From: Nymphaea colorata
Taxonomy: Eukaryota; Streptophyta; Magnoliopsida; Nymphaeales; Nymphaeaceae
Assembly (NCBI RefSeq): GCF_008831285.2
Contig: NC_045148.1
Location: 11,016,183-11,080,182 of the forward strand
Length of the DNA stretch: 64,000 nt
Direction of reading: 5' to 3'
Shown here: positions 38,581 through 49,974 of the stretch, piece after piece
Layout of the letters: each line of letters starts with the position of its first letter
How positions within the stretch are numbered: the stretch's first letter is position 1
Made by a program: the position numbers and the translations under genes
The notes under the pieces: model-generated
Told to the model about the DNA's origin: nothing
Database searches by the model: none
What the model saw: only the letters and a program-made list of their open reading frames with translations

Positions 38581-38625
<45 letters not shown>
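38581..38625. repeat. (GAT)15 microsatellite
   Basis: About 15 GAT units. The corresponding site in duplicon 2 (57545-57560) has only about 5, so array length has changed since the duplication. Confidence 0.9.
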
Positions 38626-39270
38626 AAAAAGAAGACCACATTAATAAAATGATGCAGATGATGAGGAATTCATGATGTCATGGATGCGTGCACTCCATTT
38701 ATGATGTCCCTTCAAGTCAACATGCAAACTGCATCAGATCTAAACGAAAAGAAAGGGAAAATGCAAAGAAAAAGTGACCCAAAAGCTCTTAGTTGTCAAG
38801 GACTCATGTCAGCACCAGAAAGAAAAAGAAGGCGAATCTCTCTATTGGTAAGGAAAGGCGAGGAGATCCTTGCTTTGCTCTGTTACTTGAGTCTGTTCTA
38901 CTTAAGAGCTTGAAGTTTAAAGTAATCGAGTAATTTGAAACCCGAGTCTTTGCCTTCAAGAAGACACCCTCCCTGGTTCAATCTCAAGAAGAGGGAAAAA
39001 AATCATGCAATTGATTTTGATGTTAAGAAAATACTTCAATTTTTCTGATAAAATGGCTTATTCTTATATGTTAATATATTGCAACCAATGATGATCATAT
39101 TATCGCATCAAATTACAACCCAAAGAACTCAGAAGAAGAATGCCGCGTGAACCCTCTTCCTACCGTTGAATTTTTTGCAGAAGCTTTTTCTTTTTTTGGT
39201 TTATAAAGAAAAGTTCTTGCTTTTTCTCTAAAGAGTATAACTTTCCAAAGTTGTCAATATCGGTGCATAT
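38626..39270. other. Right edge of duplicon 1
   Basis: Non-coding and collinear with 57561-58212 at reduced identity. It ends at GGTGCATAT, where the LTR begins. Confidence 0.5.
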
Positions 39271-39653
39271 TGTTAACAAAACTGGTAAGGATGATAAGGG
39301 CGATGAATCCGTTGGAGAGTAAATCAACAATCAACATATGGGTAAAGATGTCAAGCTGGTAACAGAAGATTGTGATCAAATGAAAAAGGCAGAAAAATCA
39401 GAAGATAAGAAAAGGAGACAATTTAGAGATCCGATAAAGATTTCATTTAATCTAAGCAAGAACAATCTTGCATATGATAATAAGTGATTCCTTCCCTATA
39501 AAAGAGACTTGACTCTACCATTGTATACATTCTCTTATCAATAAAGAAAAAGCCTGAATGCCTTATGATCGTGGATGTAAGCTTACCTAAGCCGAACCAC
39601 GTTAATCTTTGCTTCTTCCTTTCCTTGCTTATATTTTCTTCACTTTTCTTTAC
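39271..39653 (+). mobile_element. Ty1/copia-type LTR (single, 5' position)
   Basis: It begins TGTTAACAAAAC exactly where homology with duplicon 2 stops. It has a TATAAAAG box at 39497-39504, a polyadenylation-like AATAAAG near 39541 and the GCCGAACCACGTTAATCTTTG string characteristic of the R/U5 part of plant copia LTRs. Directly after it, GGTATAAGAGCTT (39654-39666) resembles the initiator-Met tRNA primer-binding site TGGTATCAGAGC with a mutation. The end is TAC rather than CA. No matching 3' LTR is visible in the window. Confidence 0.7.
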
Positions 39654-42036
39654 GGTATAAGAGCTTTAGAAGCAGCCATAGCGATCGATTCCTGTTGAAC
39701 AGAGACAAAACATATAAAGTTCTGTCTGCCTGTTCGTAGTGAAATTTTTTTGTTGGCGTCGTCAAATCTGATCTCTATACCTATTGAGCAGGAGTTAAAA
39801 ACATTTCTCTGAACGTCTACAGATTGTTCCAGTACATTTGCAGATTTATTGGAGCTTTGAGGAGCGACCACTTTCATTTTGAAGCGTCGCTGGTCAAGAA
39901 ACAAGGAGGACGATACTGGCAGATTCCTGACGAATTTCCGAGCAGATCGAGCCTAGGATCGTCTGATTTAGCCCAGAAACCGCGTCAGAATAGCCATTTG
40001 AAGTTCGCCGGAGTTTCCCGTCAGTTTTTCGGCGTGGAAGAGGGATTCTGGCGAAATCGATGATTATGGCAGAATATTCCGCCGTGTTCTTCGGTCCCCG
40101 GCGACATGTCGCGGCACCATGTCCGGATCATCGATGGTACGCAGCGACACGCGAATCCCGTCGAATCCCGCATCACCGTACTGTCGTATCCCGCCATGTC
40201 CCGCCACGAATCCCGCTCTGCATCGACTCCAGCGGACACCGTGTCCCGCACAACACGAGTCGGCTCTTCTATAATGCAGGCGACTTCGTGTCCCCTGTGT
40301 CCCAGACTCTCTTGCGTCAGGACCCAGGACACCACCCGAACTCTGCCTCCTTCTCATTCTCAGACGCCGGGATTTCCAGAATCTACCTCAACTTCCGATG
40401 GCCGGCGCTGTTTGCTCAGGGGTCGGAATTTGTCGAGTCCAGGTGCGTTGGAATCGTATGGATATCTATTTTATACCCTCCAAATTAGGAAATTTTTGGA
40501 ACTCTAATCAAGGCATGGTGGATTTTTGAACGAGAACGGGTTAGGAGGCATTTCGGCGATTGAGAATAGCCTGAACCACTCCTGAAGGGCGCGGCTGAGG
40601 CGTCCCTTCCCTCAGATCCGAATTTCTCTGTGATCGGAGTTAGCCAGTGATCTTGGTTTCTCTGAAAAGCCCCAAAAGTCTAGTATTTTTCAATTCCAAT
40701 TTGGAGATTTTTGGACTTCGGAGCCCAGAGTTCTTGAAGTTTAAGTGAGCAAAGGTCCCTGCGTATACCGGCTGCTTGATTTCTGCTACACCAGAGTTCT
40801 GTAGAAGAACACGCGTTCGCCGATGCTTCCGGTGACTGCCTCACCCCATCACATCTTCTCATGGGGTTCACTCGACTCTCTGGTTACATCTCCTAGCATT
40901 CATCCCTCTCGTTCTTTTTTATATTTGCTCTCTTTAACTGTTGTTACTGCTTGCATTGCTGAGTTGAACCAACCTGTGGAGAGACTCTCATTCGGACATG
41001 GGAAAACTGAGAGCGAGATTGTGAGTTGAAGGTGCTGAACTCGATTGAACGTTTGAAGTCATAGCTTACGCCAGGCTAAGCGGTGCTTGCTTCCCTCTCG
41101 GATTCGTCTATCAACAAGGGTAAAAATACATCACAGTGACGACTTCTAACATCTCTGGAAATATTCTGTTTCCATTCATTTCTGAATAGTGACTCTCGAT
41201 TGCCATGTTGGAGCTTGTCCTAGCCGAGAGGAGGTCCAGCCAGCAGTCATGATTAAGCTAAACCCGAGAGAAGGAAGGGTGTTCGCTGGTGCCATTCTAG
41301 CGATTGCTTCCCCCTAAACACAACTGCACATAGGGGTTCCGAAGGCCACAGTGAAGTGCAATCCCTTCTCCCTCTAAGTTACTGTCCATTCATAACAGTA
41401 ACTAGGTTGTTCTCATTTTGATCAAGGAGTGAGGCGGGTGTACGGCTCAAGGAGCTGTCGATTGCTAGAGTTTCGAGGTTGCTGAATACGGGAGAGCAGC
41501 TTGTGCTGCTGGACTTTACCCCGTGATCAAGTTTCTCACCGCCTCACTCTATAGCTGCGTGGGAAAGGGTGTATTCTTTGTTTCAGACCTGCCACCGGCA
41601 GCCCTAGCTTGGGCTCCTCCTTGTGCACCTTGCACGGGACACAGCCCAGCAGGAGAAGACTTACCTACGGGCACAAGGCCTAGTTTGTGCGATACTAGGC
41701 ATGGCTTGTTGAGTGAGCTGGGAGTGGTTTATGCTATGTATCATTGCGTTCTTGTAAAAATTAATGTCTTTCCCTGTTGATACTTGAGAGCTATTGTTGT
41801 GAGGATTGGGTTTGGGGCCATTTGTACTCATCCTTGGAAAAGTTATGGCCTTTGTTCAGGCCGGGAGCCCTTGTAACGACTTACCTTGAGTAGTAGGTTC
41901 AGCTACAACCGAGGATTAAGGACTGATAAGAGTTTAAGAGTGGGCATATTACAACATTAAGGTCTGCAAGGTTCAAGTTATGTGTCTCAGATCGGACACA
42001 CCTAAGGGATTGTTCCAGATTGCAGTATATTTTCCC
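39654..42036 (+). mobile_element. Retroelement leader and non-coding internal sequence
   Basis: Primer-site-like sequence is followed by about 2.4 kb without recognisable pol or env domains. A GC-rich block (40060-40460) is rich in CGAATCCCG / CATGTCCCG words and differs sharply from the AT-rich surroundings. From about 41000 the sequence changes character and may be leader or LTR of the gypsy-type element whose gag follows. Whether this is one element or a copia piece with a gypsy piece nested beside it cannot be settled by eye. Confidence 0.5.
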
Positions 42037-43147
42037 ATGGCCAAAGGTGGGAAGGACAAGGCGGCCGTGGTGGTAGACACATCAGAGATGCAGGAGGAAT
42101 GTGTGACAGTCCAAGGGTGAGCCGAGCGTGTGCTATGGGTTGAAGCTAACCCCACCCGAATACCAAACCCAGACGCTAACCTTTTGATATTGGACCTCAA
42201 TCAGCAATTTGAGGCTTTCGGGTTAATGTTCCAAGAGAACCTAAATCAAATGATGAACCAGATAGGATCGGATATGGGAGCAGCCCTAAGGCAGGTGAGG
42301 GAAAGGATGGATAACCTCGAAGCGACTAGTCATTGGGAAAGGGACAACCACAACATCGAGGGCAGGGGAGAACGAAGGGGTCAATATGAGATAGGAGAGC
42401 CCTCTCAAAGAGACCCCAATCCCGGACCAAGGGGACCCCATGCCCTTCCCCGAACTCAAGAGAGACCGACTGACTACTCTCTTGGGTGGCCAGCAGAAAG
42501 CCGGGGGAGTCACCACTTGACTCCACCCAATCCCAAAAGTTGGGCGAACACTGACACCCCCGCCGACAAGGAAGGAAGAGGAAGGTCACCGGGAGCTAGG
42601 AGTAACGAAGCTTACCAGACCAGAGGGATCCCAGCCAAGGTTTTTGATAGGGGTGAGCTGATACAAAGAGACAGAGGCTACCCCGAGCATGCTCCACCCG
42701 AGAGACAACCACACCGTTACAGGCAACACCTTGAGAGAGGGGACCTAAGAGGACACGGACAGGCCAGGGCAGAAAGGTGGAGGCAAGGCATGAGGCACCA
42801 TGATGAGCCACCGCTTCGTTTTGGGTTGGGAGCTCCGCCCAACCCAATCCCCGACTACACGGCGATATGGCAGAACTGGATTTGCCTCGAGAGGGTCCTC
42901 CCCACCTAGGGCACGGAAGGCAACCTCTCTATGGGCGCGTCAACCTCAACCCCTTCTGCGATGACCCCTGAAAAGACAGGCTTCGGGCTATGCCATGGAT
43001 GAGGCTCGATTTCCCTCGGTTTGGTGGGCAAGAAGCCCAAGAGTGGTCCTACAAGATCCATCAGTATTTCCTTTGCCAGCAAGTCCCTAGGGACTTATGG
43101 GTCGCCATTGGGGTGTTCCACTTTGAGGGAGAAGCAATGGGATGGTA
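42037..43147 (+). pseudogene. Broken Ty3/gypsy-type gag
   Basis: The gag frame opens at ATG 42037 (MAKGGKDKAAVVVDTSEMQ). It meets an in-frame TGA at 42118, continues through a coiled, Arg/Pro-rich stretch to a TAG at 42907, and shifts frame before the conserved capsid core at 42990-43147. The core reads RLDFPRFGGQEAQEW ... YFLCQQVP ... [13 protein letters not shown], the retrotransposon gag signature. The core is cut off immediately after GWY, where MTP1-derived sequence begins. Protease, reverse transcriptase, RNase H and integrase are absent. This is a dead plant retroelement fragment. Confidence 0.8.
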
Positions 43148-44025
43148 CATGTCTTGCCATGTGAAGTGGACGCCAGGAGGCTGGAGAGGGAGATCTGCGA
43201 AATGGAGGAGGTGGTGGCCGTTCATGAGCTCCATGTTTGGGGCATCACGGTGGGGAAGATTCTCATGTCTTGCCATGTGAAGATCAAACCAGACGCAGAC
43301 GCAGACGCTGTCCTCAACAACGTGATTGCTTACATTCGGAAAGAACACAACATCACCCATGTGACCATTCAGATTGAGCGCTAGAAGACGACTATGTCAT
43401 CGGCGCGGGCTGTTCCTGTTTGGCTTTTGTATATTGTGCAAATCCACCTGCCTTCACAAACGCCCACATTGCGATACATATTTCTTCACCTTTAGCCGAC
43501 GCTCTTGCTGGCTTTTCATGACGCCGGAATCGTGAAATTTTAGAATTAATATTCTCATCTTTGAACGTAATAATAATTGCATCAAACAAAGAATTTTGGT
43601 TCTAGATTTACATGTTCCCTATTGAATAACATTCCCAAGCCAAATACGATTTCCGAATTTTGGAGTTTTTTTTATCTTTTTTTAAAGTACAAGTGATAAA
43701 GGTCTTAATCCATGAATTTTAGAATTTTAATTCTTGTTCTATCAAACATGTTATTTTCATTCTGAAATCTCTGAAATCAAAATTATATATTATCAAACAG
43801 AAAAAGGCTAGAACTTGAATTTTGATTTCAATTCCAACTTGAGATGGAATAAAAATATGTGCAGAATAGCCATTCCTAGCAATGCCTTCAATTTATTTGA
43901 TTGCAAAGAACGCACAGATGCATGTATATGATCCAAACAAACATGGTTAATTAGTGTCCCATTTCCTATACAACGAGAAGATTGCTATGTGCACACTCGT
44001 GTACAGGAATAATTATGCATAAAGG
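43148..44025 (+). pseudogene. Duplicated MTP1 3' end fused to retroelement gag
   Basis: 43148-43166 equals MTP1 27979-27997. The sequence then jumps back, and 43163-44025 equals 27878-28740, the two pieces overlapping in GAAG. The copy holds the last ~74 codons (C-terminal cytosolic domain) with stop at 43382-43384 and ~640 bp of 3' flank, with one mismatch seen. A chimeric frame from ATG 43142 reads into the MTP1 frame for 80 codons, but it lacks all membrane segments and any recognisable promoter. No poly(A) tract marks its end, so a DNA-level copy is more likely than a retrocopy. Confidence 0.9.
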
Positions 44026-46740
44026 TGTGCGATAATCAAAATAACTTTATTTAGATTAAAAAAACTTTTTAAAAGGGTAAAAAAGGCTTATCAAAAATGA
44101 AAAATCTAAAATACCCATTGCTTTATAATGGGAATAATTTGCGGCCGATTAATGACAAATCTATATCTACCAACTATAAAGATGCAGATATAGATAATAG
44201 ATCTAACAAATGACTATTATTGCTAATATAATATACAGCAATAAAATCCCAAAAGTTAAATCTTCGGAGGTTCCTAGCAGTATTTATGCTTATTCGGCCA
44301 TCCATTACTGCCAACCACTAGATGGTTGTTGACTACTGATATTGAGTGCCGAGGCAGAGCCAAATGGGCCGGGAGGAGCCTGGCCTTGCCTCACCCCCTC
44401 AAATTTTTTTTTTTTTAGTTTATTTTTTTAATTTACAAGTAAATTTTAAAAAATTTTATGTATCCTATATAAAATTTTGAACAATAATATTTTGGCCAAT
44501 GTCAAAATTTTCGAAGCGGTCCACCCCCTTACAACAAAATATTTTACATGTAAATTTTTAAAAAAAATTATGTATCCTATTAAAAATTTTGAACAATAAT
44601 ATTTTGGCCAATGTCAAAATTTTCAAAGCAGCCACCCCCTTACAACAAAAAATTTCTGACTCTACTTCTGATTGAACACACACTGCACCACTAGATCACA
44701 TACACCGCTAGTCATTGAAATTGTTTTCATTCGACTTGATTCGGCAACCAATTTTAAGCCAAAGGGACTATGACAGGCATGTTGGAAAGTCTATTTTCAT
44801 AGGCCTTCCAACTTGTATCTTTTCAGATGCAAAATGTTAAGGTTTTTAAGATTAAAAAAAATCATAATACTTGTATGTGTAGATTATATATTTATAAAAT
44901 CTTTAAAAATGATGAACTTGACTTTCTTGTCTCATAAAATTGGTTTTAGATGTCGGACTTTCTCTCGTAAGTCTGGATTTTCTCCGTTGGCGTGCAAGAA
45001 AGCTCAGAATGATTGAGTGTATCTCTACTGAGGCAATGTGGTAAAGGCCTGGCCAACATCATGCATAAAATTCCGGTGGCAGAGCTTCTTTCCGGCAGAT
45101 GGTGTCTCGCTGGCGCATCGCCGGAGCTACCGCAAAGGTGTTGTCAGCTAAGCTGCTTCCAATATGAGAAGCCAATTTTTCTTAAAAAGGGAGGGAAAAG
45201 AGACGAAGAAATTAAGCGCTCTTTACTGGAAGAGAGGACGAGTTCACTTCACCCAGTGTGCTGTTTACTCATTTTCATTTGATTGTTCCAAAAAGATGGA
45301 AAAAATGAGAATACAACACACTGGGTGAAGTGCACTCGTCCTCTCTTCCAGAAAAGAGCACTTAATTTCTTCGTCTTTTTTCTCTCCTTTTTTTTTCAGA
45401 AAAATTGGCTCTTTGGGTTGGACGCAGCTTCGCAGACAGCGCCTTTCACCCTAACTCCGCCGATGCCCCAGCGAGACGCCATCCGCCAGAAAGCAGCTCA
45501 GTCATATAGTTTAAACATAAACAGCTTAAAAATTGAGGTAGATTCATAAAACCTTTTTCATGAATCTATTTCAAATTTTAGGACACTTTCATTTGAGTTA
45601 TTCTTTAACCATTGTACTTTAAGAATTCTCACTATATGAAGTTGAAATATTTCGATAGATTAAAGCTAGGTGATTGGATTTTGTTCATATCTAATCCAGA
45701 AATATAGTTGAACATTCTTTATCATTAGACTTGACAAACTTTTCATTTCATATGAGGATATTAAGAATTGCGTGTAGTATCTTACACTGTCTCTAGTTTA
45801 GACCCCAACGCTACCCTGGACTCTGGGGAGATTGGGAAAAGGGGGTTGAGTTTCGGCTCTTCGTCCCCTCTGAAACTTAATCTAGAGACAAAATTCAAAT
45901 TCCCTCACCACCTATTGCTAACATAATTAGGAATTGACAAATGTGTACCTACTACCTAAGGGCGAAGCTAGAAATTTTTCATGTGCTGGGCTGAGTTAAA
46001 ATTTCTAAATTTTAGCACAGGCCAAAATATCATTTTTTATTATTTTTATAATAAAATTTTAAAAAATTTACATGTAATTTTTTTAAAAAAAGAAATTGAA
46101 GTGGGGCCAAGCCCATGACCGTGCCATTCCAGCCGTCCATCTATTTCAAATTTTAGGGCACTTTCATTTGAGTAATTTTTAAACCATTGTACTTTAAGAA
46201 TTGTCACTATATGAAGTTGAAATATTTGGATGGATTAAAGCCAGGTGATTGGATTTTGTTCATATGAATCCAGAAACATAGTTGAAGGTTCTTTATGATT
46301 AGACTTGACAAATTTCTTGCATTGTCTTTACTTTAGACACCAACGCTACCGTGACCTCTAGAGGCAGGGGGAAAAGGAGGTAGAGTTTTCGCTCTTCGTT
46401 CTCCACTGAAATTTAATCTAGAGACAAAATTGAAATCCCCTCAAGAACAGATGCACAAGTCTTTCAATCAAGGGCAAAGATAAAAAATTTTAATGAGGGG
46501 GCCGAATTGAAGTTTCCAAATTTTGATACAGGCCGAAATATCATTTTTTAAAATTTTTATATATAACAAATAAATTTTAAAAAATTTACATGTAAATTTT
46601 TTAAAAAAGAAATTGAGGTGCGGCCAAGCCCATGAGGGCCCCCCTTGCCTCCGCACTTGCTCTTACGCATTTTGACTTCTAAATATGTGAGATTGGTTAA
46701 GGTATATAATGATGTAGCCACTTTGTGAGAGAGAGAGAGA
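44026..46740 (+). repeat. Third copy of the upstream repeat block, gene-less
   Basis: 44130-45900 is collinear with 29700-31640 and with 48590-50290 (TCTTCGGAGGTTCCTAGCAG, GATGGTTGTTGACTA, fold-back arms, GATTAAAGC(T/C)AGGTGATTGG). A second partial repeat of the distal part follows at about 46140-46700, so the block is internally duplicated. A (GA)n run occurs near 46727-46741. It resembles a duplicon that lost, or never had, the ARM-like gene. Confidence 0.7.
45071..45505. repeat. Fold-back inverted repeat, copy B (most complete hairpin)
   Basis: Left arm 45071-45276 and right arm 45300-45505 pair imperfectly over about 205 nt with only a ~23 nt loop. The tip is CACTTCACCCAGTGTGCTGT / ACACACTGGGTGAAGTG, and the base is GGTGGCAGAGCTTCTTTCC / AAGCAGCTCAGTCAT. 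Here the whole arm is retained, unlike copy A, which has a large insert in the loop. Confidence 0.8.
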
Positions 46741-48161
46741 GCTGATAAAATGGAAATGCATAACAAAATTTGTGGACAAGAAGTTCACGAGATACAAGAG
46801 TAAACAGCAAAAACAAAATAGAGATAACAAATTATACAAGACAGTAGCACAATAAAACAAAATAAGAGAGGTGAGAAGAAAGTGGATAGACGGGGCAACA
46901 GAGTCACCCAGCATCAAATGAAGAACGGTGCCGTAGCCGAACAGCAAACTACACAATGCATGCTATAAAATTCGGTGATCAAAAGGTGTCCCTGAAGACC
47001 ATGTTGTTGCTCTTCACCTAAATGCGTCACTAAGAAGATATGAACCACAACTTCCAGACACGACCCCAAGAAAATGACAGGTGAAAAAAAAGACAAAAGA
47101 GGAAAAGAATGTGAATAGAGGGTAGGTTTAAAAAGCCATAGAGAGGCAAGAACACTATAGAAAGAACATTAGGTAAAAAGGTGAACCCAAGATTCAGCCG
47201 CAACAAGAGAGAGTGGACATTGGTTAGCTAAGTTAATGTCAAAGCGTTATAGGTGATCAAAAGTAAAGAGAGAAAGATTTGTTAGACCATAAGCTTTTAA
47301 ACCAAGAACAGACCAATAAAATAGGATGGTATGAACGCATGCACACCATAATGGCATGCCTTCCAACTCCACAGAGAACTTGTTTCAAAATTAATTTTTT
47401 GAACATTTAAAAAAAAATACGACCAGTTTAATAAGACACACACCTAACTTTTCTGATATTTTTAAAAGTACGCTAAAGTTTTACCATTAATCGGAAATAA
47501 TTTTGTGCTAATTGACCCTGATTAACCAACATATATAAGCTAGCTCAGGTTGATGTGACGACTAGAATACCAGAGTGGAGATGAATTTGAAGTTTTTTAA
47601 TTGCATATGTAACAATACTAATGTGTGATTAAAGTTATCTAGATTGGGTAATTTTGTATTAACTAATATCTAAAAGATAGTTATTTAAAAGTTTTTACTT
47701 TCCTTTTTGTTAATGCCATAAAGTTATTCAAGGGAAACAAAATTGTAGTAACAAATTATATATACTTTGGATATCAAAATTCGTGAAGAGTGCTCCTTCT
47801 AGAGATATTTTTAATAGTGAAAATCATGTGTTTGGCCCCTTTTTTTTCTTTGAGAAATTCCTAATTCGCTTTACACAAAATAAATATGAAGCAAATGTTT
47901 TTTTCTCATATATGTTTAGCTGCTAGCTTATAATATATAATAATTCCTTGTTGGGTCTACGACTGTCAGTCAAGTCCTAACATTGTCGTGATATTTTAGC
48001 AAGACTTGGTTTCAGAACATCCCATTATATACAATAAAATAAAAGTTCAATTAAAAACTCTAAATCAAGTTCTAACTCCAAAGTTACTATGCGATAATAA
48101 ATAAATACAATTACAAACTTAGAATTACGCATCATATATTAATGACACATACATAGAGATG
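46741..48161. other. Spacer before duplicon 2
   Basis: No gene seen. AT-rich. The segment around 47700-47775 again resembles 31830-31880, so 46741-47640 may be an insertion in the third repeat block. Short open frames have no recognisable domain. Confidence 0.4.
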
Positions 48162-48804
48162 TCAATGGATCAGATTTGAACGGGACATATCCTCAATCAT
48201 ATCTGCTTCTCATGTACTCAAATATTTGGACTCAAATTCAGATGTAAATACAAACAAAAAAAAAAGTCAGAATTTAAATCCAAAATCCGATTTCATAATC
48301 CGAATCCCATTAAAATCCAATTTTCAGATTCATATCACAGCCTCAATCTGAATTCTAAACCATATGGCACACTAGAAAAAACATGTCATCTACAACCGGA
48401 ACAATGTATATAGCTAGCGCCGCTAAAGGCAAATCTGCGTGTGCCACTTGTAAAGATTACCGATATGGATAATAAATCTAATAGATGGATATTGTCACTG
48501 GTTTAGATAGCAATAAAATATTGACAAATCATCGGTTGTTCTCCAATATTTCATATCCTCTAGCTAGATTTGTTGTGTTCGATCTATAATGGGAATAATT
48601 TGCGGCCGATTAAAGACAAATCTATATCTAACAACTATAAAGATCGCAGATGTAAATAATAAATCTAACAAATGACTATTATTACTAATATATTATATAC
48701 CAATAAAATCCCAAAAATTAAATCTTTAGAGGTTCTAGCAGTATTTAAACTCATTCGGCTATCGATCACTGCCAAGCACTAGATGGTTGTTGACTATTAA
48801 ATAT

Positions 48805-48900
48805 AGAGGCGACTATTGAAAACAGAGGCGGAGCCAAGGGGGGCCTTTGCATACAGAGGCGACTATTGAAAACAGAGGCGGAGCCAAGGGGGGCCGGCAA
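48805..48900. repeat. 50 bp tandem duplication with GGCGGAGCCAAGGGGGGCC
   Basis: AGAGGCGACTATTGAAAAC plus GGCGGAGCCAAGGGGGGCC occurs twice with a period of 50 bp. Only duplicon 2 has the duplication, so it is younger than the segmental duplication. Confidence 0.85.
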
Positions 48901-49428
48901 GGCCTGGTCTTGCTTCACCCCCTCAAAAAAATTTTATTTTTTAAATGTAAATTTTAAAAAAAATATGTATCTCATATAAAAATTTTTAGAATGATATTTC
49001 GGTCAATGTCAAAATTTTAAAAAAAATAATTTGCGCCACCCTCTTTACAATAAAAAATTTCCGATCCGCTAATTGAACGCACATTGCACTACGCCGCTAG
49101 TCATTGACACTGTTTTCATTCGACTTGATTCAGCAACCAATTTTAAGCCAAAGGAATTATGACAAGCATGTTCGAAAGTATATTTGTTTAGGCCTTCCAA
49201 TTTGTATCTTTTCTATTGAACGTAACTTTATAATTGGCAGATGCAAAATGTTAAGGCTTTTAAGATTAAAAAAAAATCATAATACTTGTATGTGTAGAGA
49301 TTATACATTTAGAAAATCTTTAAAAATGATGAACTTGACTTTCTGGACTCATAAAATTGGTCTTAGATATCGGAGGGTATCCCTGCCGAGGCAGTGTGCT
49401 AAAGGCCGGGCTAACATCATGTATAAAA

Positions 49429-49968
49429 TTCCGGTGGCGGAGCTTCTTTCCGGCAGACGGCGTCTCACTGGCGCATCGCAGGAGCTAGCGCAAGGGCTTG
49501 TCTGCATAAGCTGCTTCCAATCTGAGGAGCCAATTTTTCTTAAAAAGGGAGAAAAAAAGAGTCACTCTTTACTAGAAGAGAGGACGAGTTCACTTCACCC
49601 GGTGTGCTGTCTACTCATTTTTTCCCATCTTTTCCAAACAATCAAATTATTTCAAGTGAAAGCGACAGCGAAAAGGAAAAGGATGAGGAAAAGAGAAAAA
49701 AATTAAAATGACGAATCATTTTTTTGCTTTTATCTCTCGCAGCACACCGGATGAAGTGAACTCGCTCTCTTCCAGTAAAGAGCACTTAATTTCTTCGTCT
49801 TTTTTCTTTCCTTTCTTTTCAAAAAAAACTGGCTCTTTGGATTGGAAGCAGCCGAGACACTAACTCCGCCGATGCCCCAGCGAGACGCTGTCCGCCAAAA
49901 AGCAGCTCCGCCATCTAACTCTGCCGATGCCCCAGCAAGACGCCGTTCGTCAAAAAGCAGCTCTGCCA
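49429..49968. repeat. Fold-back inverted repeat, copy C
   Basis: The left arm 49429-49622 (GGTGGCGGAGCTTCTTTCC ... GGACGAGTTCACTTCACCC) pairs with the right arm from 49741 (AGCACACCGG ... AAGCAGCTCCGCCAT). The right arm carries a 53-56 bp tandem duplication (TAACTC(C/T)GCCGATGCCCCAGC twice, to 49968), making the arms unequal. It matches copies A and B in position within the repeat block. Confidence 0.75.
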
Positions 49969-49974
49969 TATAGT

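Larger units (their letters stand above)
29285..39270 (+). repeat. Segmental duplication, copy 1 (about 10 kb)
   Basis: It is collinear with 48162-58212 from GTCAATGGATCAGATTTGAA at the left edge to AACTTTCCAA(A/T)GTTGTCAATAT at the right. It contains the repeat block (29.5-31.9 kb), the upstream region and both exons of ARM-like gene 1, and about 2.5 kb downstream. Identity varies along the unit: moderate in the repeat block, higher in exon 1, apparently complete between about 35897 and 38439, lower after that. The right edge coincides with the start of a copia-type LTR. Confidence 0.85.

Noticed and set aside
38581-38625. CRISPR-like regular repeat
   Set aside because: A simple trinucleotide microsatellite without spacers, in a plant nuclear genome.
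40060-40507. Several overlapping open frames of 97-142 codons on both strands
   Set aside because: They arise from the GC-rich, stop-poor retroelement leader; no retroviral domain can be read in any of them.
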